From the NCBI RefSeq assembly GCF_018130765.1, contig NZ_JAFCJZ010000014.1, positions 173,393 through 237,392 of the forward strand: 64,000 bases of DNA, written 5' to 3'. This DNA is from Bradyrhizobium iriomotense (GTDB taxonomy: Bacteria; Pseudomonadota; Alphaproteobacteria; Rhizobiales; Xanthobacteraceae). A program made the translations under genes and the position numbers. Shown here piece by piece: positions 53,001 to 60,464 of this stretch. The notes under the pieces were generated by a model, which had not been told where the DNA came from, did no database searches, and saw only the letters and a list, made by a program, of their open reading frames with translations. Within the stretch, counting starts at the first letter, position 1, and each line of letters opens with the position of its first letter.

Positions 53001-53421
53001 GGCGAATGCAGAGTTAGGCGAAGTCGAGACCGGGCTGGAAATCCTGGACGAATTGATCGCCGGGACGGGACAATCCGGCCAGCATTGGCTTGATGCCGAG
53101 CTGCATCGTGTCCGCGGTAAGCTTTTATCGCGCCATGACCCTTCGGACGAATCCAGTGCCGAAGACGCGTTCAAGCGAGCGCTGGACATCGCGCGACACC
53201 AGCAGACCAGGACTTTCGAGCTGCGCAGCGCCCTTGAACTTGCACGCCTGTACAAGACGACTGGCCGAGCGGGTGCGATATCCGAGGTGCTTGCTCCCGT
53301 GCTCGCAGAATTCGAGACTGAACGAAATCTTCCGGAATTCGTGGAAGCGCAGGAGCTGCTCAGGCAAGAGCATGAGGCACGTGGCGTTTCCCCTGGCCGG
53401 CGGTCGTTTGGGCAGAGATGA
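50047..53421 (+). CDS. SAM domain - class III cyclase - ATPase - helical-repeat signalling protein
   Basis: The 1124-residue protein begins with a SAM domain (about 1-60, IAEWLEKLELGQYAERFAQ). A class III nucleotide cyclase domain follows (about 73-250) with both metal aspartates (D83 in MFCDLVGSTA, D127 in RFVGDGILVYFG) and the N201/R205 pair in TPNLAARLQ. A STAND-type ATPase domain comes next (Walker A GEAGIGKS at 301-308, Walker B-like LLIICEDLHWAD). The rest (about 650-1110) is helical and resembles TPR repeats. Such proteins are common in Bradyrhizobium and make cAMP in response to unknown signals. The gene converges on phaZ, with 3 bases between them. Confidence 0.92.
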   Translation: MQIAEWLEKLELGQYAERFAQNGIDVGILPELMDEDFDKLGVLLGHRRKMLRAIAELDPAALIASPAPPHDAERRHLTVMFCDLVGSTALSARLDPEDMWEVIRAYRAACARVIAAYDGRIARFVGDGILVYFGYPRAHEDDAERAVRAGLDIISAIRQLETGAGEKVELRIAIATGLVVVGDLISGDASEEHATVGDTPNLAARLQSLAEPGVVVVASSTRRLLGDLFTFRNLGRREVKGIGEPIAVWAVEGATASESRFEAVRAARSIGFVGRKDEIEFILSRQREAWQGQGQIVLISGEAGIGKSRIVATLAESPSLGTHRRVRYQCSPYHTNSALHPFVAQLERAAGIRSHDTPEQKFGKLEAMLALGTKQVARATPLIAALLSIPTGNHCPPLGLSPAQQRRQTFAALLDQLEGLARDQPLLIICEDLHWADATTLELFDLAVDRIRALPILVLMTSRPEFEPSWSGLANVSLLRLDRLDRQDTRALVEQVVVGRQLPREMMKQIIDKTDGVPLFVEELTKMVLESGLLVEDAGRYRLHSPLPPLAIPATLQDSLMARLDRLAPVKEVAQIGAAIGRDFSYALLRYVAGRDDLTLSAALGQLEEAELLLRRGTPPEANYSFKHALVQEAAYESLLRSKRQLLHTRIGDVLREKFPAVAETEPEVLAHHFTEAGLSEVALEWWRKAGLQALKRSAYTEAVAHLGKAIATADQLPDEPRRMMSRLHLQIAYGRALRGSLGHSAPETVAAWTRARQFAADIDDPVELAPVHSGLFNACLTHGELAPMRELADAIRSAADRRPDSPVAAVVAHWTGGVTCWFAGDYVNALTHLERALAIYGAEPDPATFRASALDLPFVIMRFLALVLWPLGSTARARKLAADAVGASGEKRALSQANALVHRAVFDGVCGGMLQQTETILALGLARDHTMPLYVAAGTYLNGLAKWRAGDRMAGLADMRHGWTFLHENDCYLCEPFWGMHVALANAELGEVETGLEILDELIAGTGQSGQHWLDAELHRVRGKLLSRHDPSDESSAEDAFKRALDIARHQQTRTFELRSALELARLYKTTGRAGAISEVLAPVLAEFETERNLPEFVEAQELLRQEHEARGVSPGRRSFGQR

Positions 53422-53424
53422 CGC

Positions 53425-54648
53425 TCACGAATTGACGTGCACGAAATCCCGCAGCAGCGGATAGATCTCGTTGTTCCAGCGCTTGCCCGAGAACACGCCG
53501 TAATGGCCGACGCCGGCCTGCATGTGGTGGACGCGGCGATAGGCGCGCACGCCGGTGCAGAGGTCTTGCGCCGCGAGCGTCTGGCCGATCGAGCAGATGT
53601 CGTCCTTCTCGCCCTCGACCGTCATGAGGCCCATGCGGCTGACGGCCTTGGTGTTCACGGGACGGCCGCGGTGCATCAGCTTGCCTTGCGGCAAGAGGTG
53701 CTCCTGGAACACGTCGCGCACGGTCTCGATGTAGAACTCGGCGGGCAGATCCATCACGGCGAAATATTCGTCGTAGAAGGTCTTGATCGTCGCCGCCTTG
53801 TCCTTCTCGCCCTTGGCGATGTGGTTGGCGAGATCCATGTGCTGCTTGATGTGGCGCTCGAGATTCATCGAGACGAACGCGGTGAGCTGCACGAAGCCGG
53901 GATAGACCTTGCGCAGCGCGCCGCGGCACTGCATCGGCACGTAGTTGATCAGGTTCCGTTCGAACCACTCGATCGGCCGGCTCTTGGCGAACTCGTTGAC
54001 CCGGGTCGGCTGGATGCGCGTGTCGATCGGCCCCGCCATCAGCGTCAGCGTTGCGGGGCGCGATGGGTGGTTGCCCTCGCACATGATCGCGGCCGCCGCG
54101 AGCGCCGAGACCGAGGGCTGGCAGATCGCGACCATGTGCGGGCGCGGGCCGAGCTGTCCCAGGAAGTCGATGAGATGCTCGGTGTAGTCGTCGAGCCCGA
54201 AGCGGCCCTCGCTGCGGGGAATGTCGCGCGGATTGTGCCAGTCGGTGATGTAGACGTCGTGGTCCTGGAGCAGCGTCTTCACGGTGCCGCGCAAGAGCGT
54301 CGCGAAATGGCCGGACATCGGCGCCACCAGCAGCATGCGCGGCTGCTCCGCGACGCCCGCCTTCTTGAAGTGCAGCAGCGAGCCGAACGGGGTCGCGTAG
54401 GCGATCTCCTCGCGGACGGCGACTTCGCGGTTTCCTACCATCACACTGTCGATGCCATAGGCCGGGCGGTCATAGGTGAGGGTGGAGCGCGAGATCAGCT
54501 CTAGCGCCGCCGAGAGCCGGCCGACCACCTGGTGCGACATCCCCTGGGGCACCAGATTGAGGAATTTCAGCGCGGACGAGGCTCCCGCCCGCCATGGCGC
54601 CGTCAGATCCATATGGTTCTGAAAGGCTTGATAATACATCGACATCAT
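53425..54648 (-). CDS. phaZ: Intracellular polyhydroxyalkanoate depolymerase
   Basis: The 407-residue protein matches the intracellular PHA depolymerase family. The catalytic residues correspond to those known from Ralstonia PhaZ: nucleophile C176 in VAICQPSVSA (a cysteine in place of the usual lipase serine), an aspartate at 349-350 in GEKDDICS, and H382 in GVGHYGVF. It breaks down stored PHB granules to oligomers or acyl units. I chose MMSMYYQAFQ as the start from the family length; the frame is open for 65 more codons upstream. It is divergent from a glutathione transferase gene. Confidence 0.93.
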   Translation of the reverse strand: MMSMYYQAFQNHMDLTAPWRAGASSALKFLNLVPQGMSHQVVGRLSAALELISRSTLTYDRPAYGIDSVMVGNREVAVREEIAYATPFGSLLHFKKAGVAEQPRMLLVAPMSGHFATLLRGTVKTLLQDHDVYITDWHNPRDIPRSEGRFGLDDYTEHLIDFLGQLGPRPHMVAICQPSVSALAAAAIMCEGNHPSRPATLTLMAGPIDTRIQPTRVNEFAKSRPIEWFERNLINYVPMQCRGALRKVYPGFVQLTAFVSMNLERHIKQHMDLANHIAKGEKDKAATIKTFYDEYFAVMDLPAEFYIETVRDVFQEHLLPQGKLMHRGRPVNTKAVSRMGLMTVEGEKDDICSIGQTLAAQDLCTGVRAYRRVHHMQAGVGHYGVFSGKRWNNEIYPLLRDFVHVNS

Positions 54649-54827
54649 ACTCAAATGCCCCCGTCCCGTGCCGTCATGCAATATCGAAGCCAGACGGGAG
54701 TCAAACCGCCCGCAAAATTGGCACATCGCTTGCTCCTGAAGCGGGGTGAGGACACAGGCAAGCTCAGCGAATGAGCACATCCGCGGGCCGGGCGGGGTGC
54801 GGGTCAAAGGCGTGAGGGAAGGGCCAT

Positions 54828-55484
54828 ATGGCGAAAGCGACACTGACCATCAGCAGCAAGAACTACTCGTCCTGGTCGCTGCGTGGCTGGCTGCTGACGA
54901 AATTTTCCGGGCTCGACTTCGAGGAAGTTGTGACTGCGCCGGATGACGCATCGGCGCGTGCGGAGATCCTGCTGCTGTCGTCGTCGATCCTGGTGCCGTG
55001 CCTGCGGCACGAGGGCGCCGTGGTCTGGGATACGCTGGCGATCGCCGAATATCTCAACGAGGTGATGCCGTCAGCCGGGCTGCTGCCTGATGACCGTGTC
55101 CAGCGCGCCCATTGCCGCTCCATTTGCGGCGAAATCCATTCCGGCTTCACCACGCTGCGCGCCTCGCTGCCGGTCAATCTCAAGGGCCATTTCCCCGGCT
55201 TCAAGATCTGGTCGCGCGCACAGGCCGACATCGACCGCGTCTGGTTCATCTGGCGCGACTGCCTGGAGAAATCCGGCGGTCCGTTCCTGTTCGGCGAGCG
55301 GCGCACCATGGCGGATGCGATGTACGCGCCCGTGGTGACGCGCTTCGTCACCTATGACGTCAAGCTCGAGCCGCGCCTCAAGGCCTATGCCGATACCATC
55401 ATGGCCATGCCCGAGATGAAGGAATGGATCGCGGCGGCAAAGGAAGAGCCGGCCGAGATCGAGGAGCTCGAGGTCGAATATTAG
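54828..55484 (+). CDS. Glutathione S-transferase family protein
   Basis: The 218-residue protein has the N-terminal thioredoxin-like domain (about 1-80) with SSKNYSSWSLRGWL, where a serine would activate glutathione, and the conserved VPCLRHEG and DTLAIAEYLNEVMP. The C-terminal half is the helical GST domain. It is likely a detoxification or isomerase-type GST; the substrate is unknown. The gene is divergent from phaZ by 179 bases and is followed by 281 bases in which I see no gene. Confidence 0.88.
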   Translation: MAKATLTISSKNYSSWSLRGWLLTKFSGLDFEEVVTAPDDASARAEILLLSSSILVPCLRHEGAVVWDTLAIAEYLNEVMPSAGLLPDDRVQRAHCRSICGEIHSGFTTLRASLPVNLKGHFPGFKIWSRAQADIDRVWFIWRDCLEKSGGPFLFGERRTMADAMYAPVVTRFVTYDVKLEPRLKAYADTIMAMPEMKEWIAAAKEEPAEIEELEVEY

Positions 55485-55765
55485 GCAGGAGCGGCGTCGC
55501 CCTGCCTGTTTTGGGAGCGAGGCCTTACGCCGCCGCCCCCGGCCGCCATGTCATTGAAGCCGTTAACTTTTGGCGCTTGTCGCGGGACCAGGCGGCCCCT
55601 CATGGTACGCAGATATTGTAGGGGCCAAGGAACTGGTGGCGACATCTAGCCGTGAACAGCTGCGTACGAGGCCGCTCCGCTGATTCGGACGTGATTCGTT
55701 CGGGCCGCGTTCCGTTGGTTAAGGCGGAGCGCGGCCCCGTCGCATTTTGGAACACAAAGTCGCGG

Positions 55766-55990
55766 TCAGGCGACGCCCGAGTGCTTCACCCGCGGCAGGC
55801 GCCAGCCGATGACGGTCGCTTCGACCGCGATGCCGGCCTCGTGGTTCTGCCAGCGTCCTCCGACATAGCGGCAGGCGAACGGCAGCTGATACGTTCCGCT
55901 GTGATCCTCGCACAGCACTTCGACCGGCAGGCCGGGTGGCGGTTCTCCAGCGCCATCGAACTCCGCCAGACGTCTATCGCGCGTTGCCAT
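55766..55990 (-). CDS. Small hypothetical protein, 74 residues
   Basis: I do not recognise a named family. The 74-residue protein reads MATRDRRLAEFDGAGEPPP at the start and contains VLCEDHSGTYQLPFACRY and WQNHEAGIAVEATVIGWRL. I take the ATG at 55990 because GGGAGA lies just upstream; the open frame continues for 51 codons with no support. Similar short proteins occur in rhizobia as far as I recall. It is divergent from the small secreted protein gene at 56173. Confidence 0.6.
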   Translation of the reverse strand: MATRDRRLAEFDGAGEPPPGLPVEVLCEDHSGTYQLPFACRYVGGRWQNHEAGIAVEATVIGWRLPRVKHSGVA

Positions 55991-56172
55991 TGTAAAAATC
56001 TCCCCTAAACAAAGCCGCGAAAGAGCGCCCACTTCCTTCGCGTGCGGTTCATTGCTCCCCGTCCCAGGGAACAAGCCAAGCTCAACGCGAGAATGCGGTA
56101 CGAGTGTGGTAGCGTCCGGGCGCGACGCGCAATCGGCGCACATTGCCGTGATTATTTGACGAGGAACCCCGC

Positions 56173-56529
56173 ATGCCGCTTCGAAGCGCCGGCATTTTTT
56201 TCCCGATGTTGCTGCTCGCCACGCTGGCGGTTGCGCCGCTCCGCGCGCAGGACGTGCCGGGCATCGAGATCTGCACCGTCGAGAAGACCTGGGAGCGCCG
56301 CACCAGCTGTCTCCAGAGCAATGTCGACTTCCTCCAGAAGACGATCACCAAGCTCAACCTCGACCACCAGCAGAAGCTGGATGCGGCGGGTCGCCAGATC
56401 GACGCGTTGAAGACAGGCATCGCCGGCCTGCAGAAGACGCTTCTCGATCTCCAGGCCGCGCAGGCGAAGACCGCCGAAGACCTGAAGAAGAAGCAGGACG
56501 CGCCGCCGCCGAAGGATGCGGCGAAATAG
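56173..56529 (+). CDS. Small secreted coiled-coil protein
   Basis: The 118-residue protein has a signal peptide (cleaved about LRA-QD, residue 25-26). Two cysteines follow (EICTVEKTWERRTSCLQSN) that could form a disulfide, then a long amphipathic helix (about 48-108) with heptad-like spacing. It ends in a lysine- and proline-rich tail. The function is unknown; it could oligomerise in the periplasm. It is convergent with the enolase-family gene, only 4 bases apart. Confidence 0.7.
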   Translation: MPLRSAGIFFPMLLLATLAVAPLRAQDVPGIEICTVEKTWERRTSCLQSNVDFLQKTITKLNLDHQQKLDAAGRQIDALKTGIAGLQKTLLDLQAAQAKTAEDLKKKQDAPPPKDAAK

Positions 56530-56533
56530 GCGA

Positions 56534-57637
56534 TCACCCTACGCGATAGCGCTCCATCACGCCGCGATCGGGCTCGTAGCCGAGCCCGGGCCCCGAGGGC
56601 ACCACGACATGGCCGGTGGCATCGACATCGGCACGGCCGCCCCACAGGCAGGCTTCGCGCTTGAGATAGAACATCTCGACCAGCCCGTCGTCGCGCGTCG
56701 CCAGCAGGTGCAGCGTCGCCAGCAGGCCGGGGCCGAAATACGGCGAGTGCGGAACGATCTTGACGCCGCGTTGATCGGCCAGCGCCGCGACCTTCAAAAA
56801 CTCCGTGATGCCGCCGACCTTGATCACCGACGGCTGGGCGTGGCTGACCGCGCGCGCATCGATCATCTGGCGGAATTGATATTCCGTGCAGGCATTCTCG
56901 CCGGCGGCGATGCCGAGCCCGCCATTGCTGCGAACGTCGGCGAGCGTGGCGAAATCCTCGGGCGGCCAGACTGGCTCCTCCAGGAACATCGGCTGCGCGT
57001 CGCGGCAGGCTGTCGCAAATGCGATCGCCTGCTCGCCCGACAGCGGGCAGTTCATGTCGACCATCAGCGGAATGTCGGGGCCGATCGCCTCGCGCGCGGC
57101 GAACACCACAGGCCTCGTGGTCTCGTGCAGCTTGATCGCGCCATAGCCGAGCGCGAGCGCCTTCCGGCATTCGGCGGCGATGTTGTCGGGCGCGCCGATC
57201 CGCAGCAGGCTCGCATAGGCGGGAATGGCCGGGCGCCTGATCTCGCCGAGCAGGCGGTGCAGCGGCACGCCCTTGATCTTCGCAGCGAGGTCCCACAATG
57301 CGATGTCGAGGCCGGAGATCGCGAACATGGTGATGCCGTAGCGGCCGAACAGATGCAGATTGCGCTGGATCTGCTCCATCACCGCAGGAATGCCGGCAGC
57401 GTCAGGAACCTCGAGGCCGATGGCCTGCGGCGCGATCATCTCCTCGACGGCACTGCGCGTGGTGCGCGGGCTGACATAGGCGAAGGCATCGCCCCAGCCG
57501 GTCAGCCCGGCATCGGTCGCGACCTCGACGATCACCATGTCGAGGGCGGTGATGGCGGAAGCGCCCTGGCGGAAGCTCGCGACACCGGCGTCATAGGGGA
57601 TGCGGATATGGTGCGCCCGCACATCGGTGATCTTCAT
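56534..57637 (-). CDS. Mandelate racemase/muconate lactonizing enzyme family protein
   Basis: The 367-residue enolase-superfamily protein has K169 and H171 in GAIKLHETT (a K-x-H rather than K-x-K motif), metal ligands D194, E220 and E247, and K273 and H297 in VPHSPYFGPG. It should abstract a proton next to a carboxylate in an acid or sugar-acid substrate; the exact reaction cannot be assigned. I chose the start MKITDVRAHH from family length. It is divergent from an AraC/GyrI regulator gene, 166 bases apart, and near an SMP-30-type lactonase gene, so sugar-acid metabolism is plausible. Confidence 0.88.
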   Translation of the reverse strand: MKITDVRAHHIRIPYDAGVASFRQGASAITALDMVIVEVATDAGLTGWGDAFAYVSPRTTRSAVEEMIAPQAIGLEVPDAAGIPAVMEQIQRNLHLFGRYGITMFAISGLDIALWDLAAKIKGVPLHRLLGEIRRPAIPAYASLLRIGAPDNIAAECRKALALGYGAIKLHETTRPVVFAAREAIGPDIPLMVDMNCPLSGEQAIAFATACRDAQPMFLEEPVWPPEDFATLADVRSNGGLGIAAGENACTEYQFRQMIDARAVSHAQPSVIKVGGITEFLKVAALADQRGVKIVPHSPYFGPGLLATLHLLATRDDGLVEMFYLKREACLWGGRADVDATGHVVVPSGPGLGYEPDRGVMERYRVG

Positions 57638-57803
57638 GCCGCGGTTCCTCCTGCTTTCTTGTGAGCGGATTTGCGAATGTAGCCACGAACCCCCGGACGT
57701 TGCCAGCGTTCCGGCGTTATCTTCCCGCAGGACCGCAACGCCGATCAAGCGAAGCCGATGGCCTTCGGCGCATCATGGCCCTGCTTCGAACGAGGGTCCG
57801 ACC

Positions 57804-58637
57804 ATGAACCCAGCCCAGCGCGCGCTCTGGTACATCGAGAGCCATCTGGCCGAGCCGATGACGCTCGACGAGATCGCCGCGGTCGCCGGCGTGTCGCGGT
57901 TCCACCTGGTGCGTGCGTTTGCCTCAGCCACCGGCCTGCCGGCGATGCGCTACGTGCGCGCGCGGCGGCTGACGGAGGCCGCGCGCAGTCTTGCGAACGG
58001 CGCGCCGGACATCCTGTCGCTGGCGCTGGAGGCGGATTACGGCTCGCACGAGGCATTCACCCGCGCGTTCCGCGAGCAGTTCGGCACCACGCCCGAAGCG
58101 GTGCGGAGCGCGACCAGCACCGGCCAACTCCAGCTACAGGAGCCGATCCTCATGGACTCCACCATATCCGACAACCTTGCTGCACCGCGTTTCGAGACAG
58201 CGAAGGCCTTCCTCGTCGCCGGCCCCACTGAGCGCATCTCCTGCGACAATGGCGCCATCATCCCGAGCCTGTGGCAGCGCTTCCATCAGGAGGTCGCCGA
58301 AATTCCGGCGCGGGTCGGTCACGTCGCCTATGGCGTTTGCTGCAATGGCGACGATGCCGGCAATTTCGACTACATCGCCGGCGTCGAGGTCGCCGACTTC
58401 TCCGACCTGCCGCGCCGCTTCGGTCGCGTCCGCATCCCCGAGCAGCGCTATGCGGTGTTCACCCACGCCGAGCACGTCGCCTCGATCCGCCGCACGGTGA
58501 ATACGATCTGGAATCAGTGGTTGCCGGCCTCAGGGCTCAAAGCCGCGGACGCGCCGAATTTCGAGCGCTATGACGAAAAATTCGATCCCGCGACCGGCAA
58601 TGGCGGCTTCGAAATTTGGATGCCAGTGAAAGAGTAG
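57804..58637 (+). CDS. AraC-family regulator with GyrI-like effector domain
   Basis: The 277-residue protein has an N-terminal AraC-type DNA-binding domain (about 5-105, with EIAAVAGVSRFHLVRAFASAT and YGSHEAFTRAFREQFGTTP). The C-terminal GyrI-like small-molecule binding domain (about 120-277) ends FEIWMPVKE. This order is that of the Rob/TipAL-like regulators that respond to drugs or metabolites. It is divergent from the enolase-family gene and may regulate it. The start is the ATG at 57804; the open frame extends 68 codons upstream without support. Confidence 0.9.
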   Translation: MNPAQRALWYIESHLAEPMTLDEIAAVAGVSRFHLVRAFASATGLPAMRYVRARRLTEAARSLANGAPDILSLALEADYGSHEAFTRAFREQFGTTPEAVRSATSTGQLQLQEPILMDSTISDNLAAPRFETAKAFLVAGPTERISCDNGAIIPSLWQRFHQEVAEIPARVGHVAYGVCCNGDDAGNFDYIAGVEVADFSDLPRRFGRVRIPEQRYAVFTHAEHVASIRRTVNTIWNQWLPASGLKAADAPNFERYDEKFDPATGNGGFEIWMPVKE

Positions 58638-58770
58638 CGCAACGCTGGCATACCGTCCCGCTTGCTTGGCAAGCCCGGGTGACTTTGTCATAACCGCAGG
58701 CAAATCTTGCGTGTGGGGCCCGTGCCGGACATCCCGTGCAAGCCATAACAAGCAGCCGGGAGGGTCCCAC

Positions 58771-59697
58771 ATGTCCAACGTCCGCGTCCTCGCCACCGAC
58801 CTGGAATTTCCCGAAGGGCCGGTCGTGATGCCTGATGGCTCGGTGGTGCTGGTGGAGATCCGCGGTCAGCGCCTGACCCGTGTCTATCCCGACGGCCGCA
58901 AGGAGATCGTGGCGAAGATTCCGGGTGGCCCGAATGGCGCCGCGCTCGGCCCCGACGGCAAGATCTACATCTGCAACAATGGCGGCTTCTCCTGGATTCC
59001 GACCCGCAACATGATCATGCCGGGTCCGCAGCCCGACGATTATCTCGGCGGGTCGATTCAGCGCGTCGACCTGCAATCCGGCAAGGTCGAGACCGTCGTG
59101 ACGAAATGCGGCGAGCACGATCTGCGCGGGCCGAACGATCTCGTCTTCGACAGGCAGGGCGGCTTGTGGTTCTCCGATCTCGGCAAGCGCCGTCCCCGCG
59201 AGATGGATGTCGGCGGCATGTACTACCTCAAGCCCGGCATGAAGGAGATCGTCGAGGTCGTTCACGGCGTGCTGCCGGCCAACGGTATCGGGCTGTCGCC
59301 GGACGAGAACACCGTCTATATCGCGGAGACGCCGACCGGGCGGCTGTGGGCCTACGAGCTCTCCGCGCCCGGCACGCTGAAACCGCGCGACGCGATCTAT
59401 CGCGGCGAGCGGGGCAAGCCGATCTGCGGCCTCGGCGGCTACCAGATGTTCGACTCGCTCGCGGTGGAGGCGAACGGCAATGTCTGCGTCGCCACCCTCG
59501 TCTCCGGCTGCATCTCGGTAATCGCGCCCGACGGCACGCTGGTCGAGCAGGTCCCGACCGGCGACCGCGTCACCACCAACATTGCCTTCGGTGGCCCCGA
59601 GCTCAAGACGGCCTACATCACGCTGTCGGGCAAGGGCGAACTGGTCGCCATGGACTGGCCGCGCGGCGGTTTGCCGTTGAATTTTCTGAACAAGTGA
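58771..59697 (+). CDS. SMP-30/gluconolactonase family protein
   Basis: The 308-residue protein is a beta-propeller of the SMP-30 type, with LEFPEGPVVMPDGSVV at the start and DLRGPNDLVFDRQGGLWFSD and ANGIGLSPDENTVYIAETP as metal-site regions. It probably hydrolyses a lactone of a sugar acid with a divalent metal. The start at 58771 follows GGGAGGG. It lies 133 bases after the AraC/GyrI gene and is followed by a palindromic repeat. Confidence 0.88.
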   Translation: MSNVRVLATDLEFPEGPVVMPDGSVVLVEIRGQRLTRVYPDGRKEIVAKIPGGPNGAALGPDGKIYICNNGGFSWIPTRNMIMPGPQPDDYLGGSIQRVDLQSGKVETVVTKCGEHDLRGPNDLVFDRQGGLWFSDLGKRRPREMDVGGMYYLKPGMKEIVEVVHGVLPANGIGLSPDENTVYIAETPTGRLWAYELSAPGTLKPRDAIYRGERGKPICGLGGYQMFDSLAVEANGNVCVATLVSGCISVIAPDGTLVEQVPTGDRVTTNIAFGGPELKTAYITLSGKGELVAMDWPRGGLPLNFLNK

Positions 59698-59726
59698 ATG
59701 TATCTGGATGAGCCGATACATCCGTT

Positions 59727-59832
59727 GTCATTCCGGGATGCGTGCGCCAGCACGCAGGCCCGGAATCCATCGGGCCGCAGAGTTTGTGGTTATGGATTCC
59801 GGGCTCGCGACTTCGTCGCGCCCCGGAATGAC
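59727..59832. repeat. Palindromic repeat (GTCATTCCGGG...CCCCGGAATGAC type), copy 3
   Basis: GTCATTCCGGG and CCCCGGAATGAC form the outer arms, and CCCGGAATCCATCGGGC pairs in part with ATGGATTCCGGG inside. It is related to the copies at 16122-16221 and 23186-23303. It separates the lactonase gene from the acetyltransferase gene. Confidence 0.75.
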
Positions 59833-59854
59833 GGCAGTCATTATGGAGTGAGAT

Positions 59855-60448
59855 ATGCCCTGGCCTGATCCCATCACCCTGCGTGGACAGCACGCCCGTC
59901 TCGAGCCGCTGTCGCATCAGCATCGCGAGGGGCTGGTCGAGGCCGTCAAGGACGGCGAGCTGTCGAAGCTCTGGTACACCGCGATCCCGCTGCCGGAGAA
60001 CATGGGCAAGGAGATCGACCGCCGCCTGGGCCTGCAGGCTGCCGGCTCGATGCTGCCCTTCACCGTGTTCGACGCCGGCGGCAACATCGTCGGCATGACC
60101 ACCTACATGAACATCGATGCCACGAACCGCCGCGTCGAGATCGGCTCGACCTGGTACGGCAAGGGTGCGCAGCGCGGCCCGCTCAACACGCAGTGCAAGC
60201 TGCTGCTGCTCCGGCACGCCTTCGAGACGCTGAACTGCATCGCGGTCGAGTTCCGCACGCATTTCTTCAACCACCAGAGCCGCCGCGCCATCGAGCGCCT
60301 CGGCGCCAAGCAGGACGGCATCCTGCGCAGCCACCAGGTCGCGCCGAACGGCACGCTGCGCGACACGGTCGTTTACAGCATCACCGCCGCCGAATGGCCG
60401 ACGGTGCAGGCGCATCTGGAATTTCAACTCAACGACAAGCCGCGCTAG
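59855..60448 (+). CDS. GNAT-family N-acetyltransferase
   Basis: The 197-residue protein is of the RimJ/RimL-type GNAT group. Segments seen are HARLEPLSHQHREGLVEA, VGMTTYMNIDATNRRVEIGSTW and the acetyl-CoA region LLLLRHAFETLNCIAVEF, with the conserved NHQSRRAIERLGAKQDG. It transfers an acetyl group to a protein N-terminus or small amine; the target is unknown. It lies 16 bases before the GMC oxidoreductase gene, so the two are probably cotranscribed. Confidence 0.9.
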   Translation: MPWPDPITLRGQHARLEPLSHQHREGLVEAVKDGELSKLWYTAIPLPENMGKEIDRRLGLQAAGSMLPFTVFDAGGNIVGMTTYMNIDATNRRVEIGSTWYGKGAQRGPLNTQCKLLLLRHAFETLNCIAVEFRTHFFNHQSRRAIERLGAKQDGILRSHQVAPNGTLRDTVVYSITAAEWPTVQAHLEFQLNDKPR

Positions 60449-60464
60449 GGGCGGCCGAGGGACC

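Noticed and set aside
55485..55765. Possible small gene between the GST gene and the 74-residue protein gene
   Set aside because: Short open frames exist in several phases, but none has a ribosome binding site or protein-like composition.
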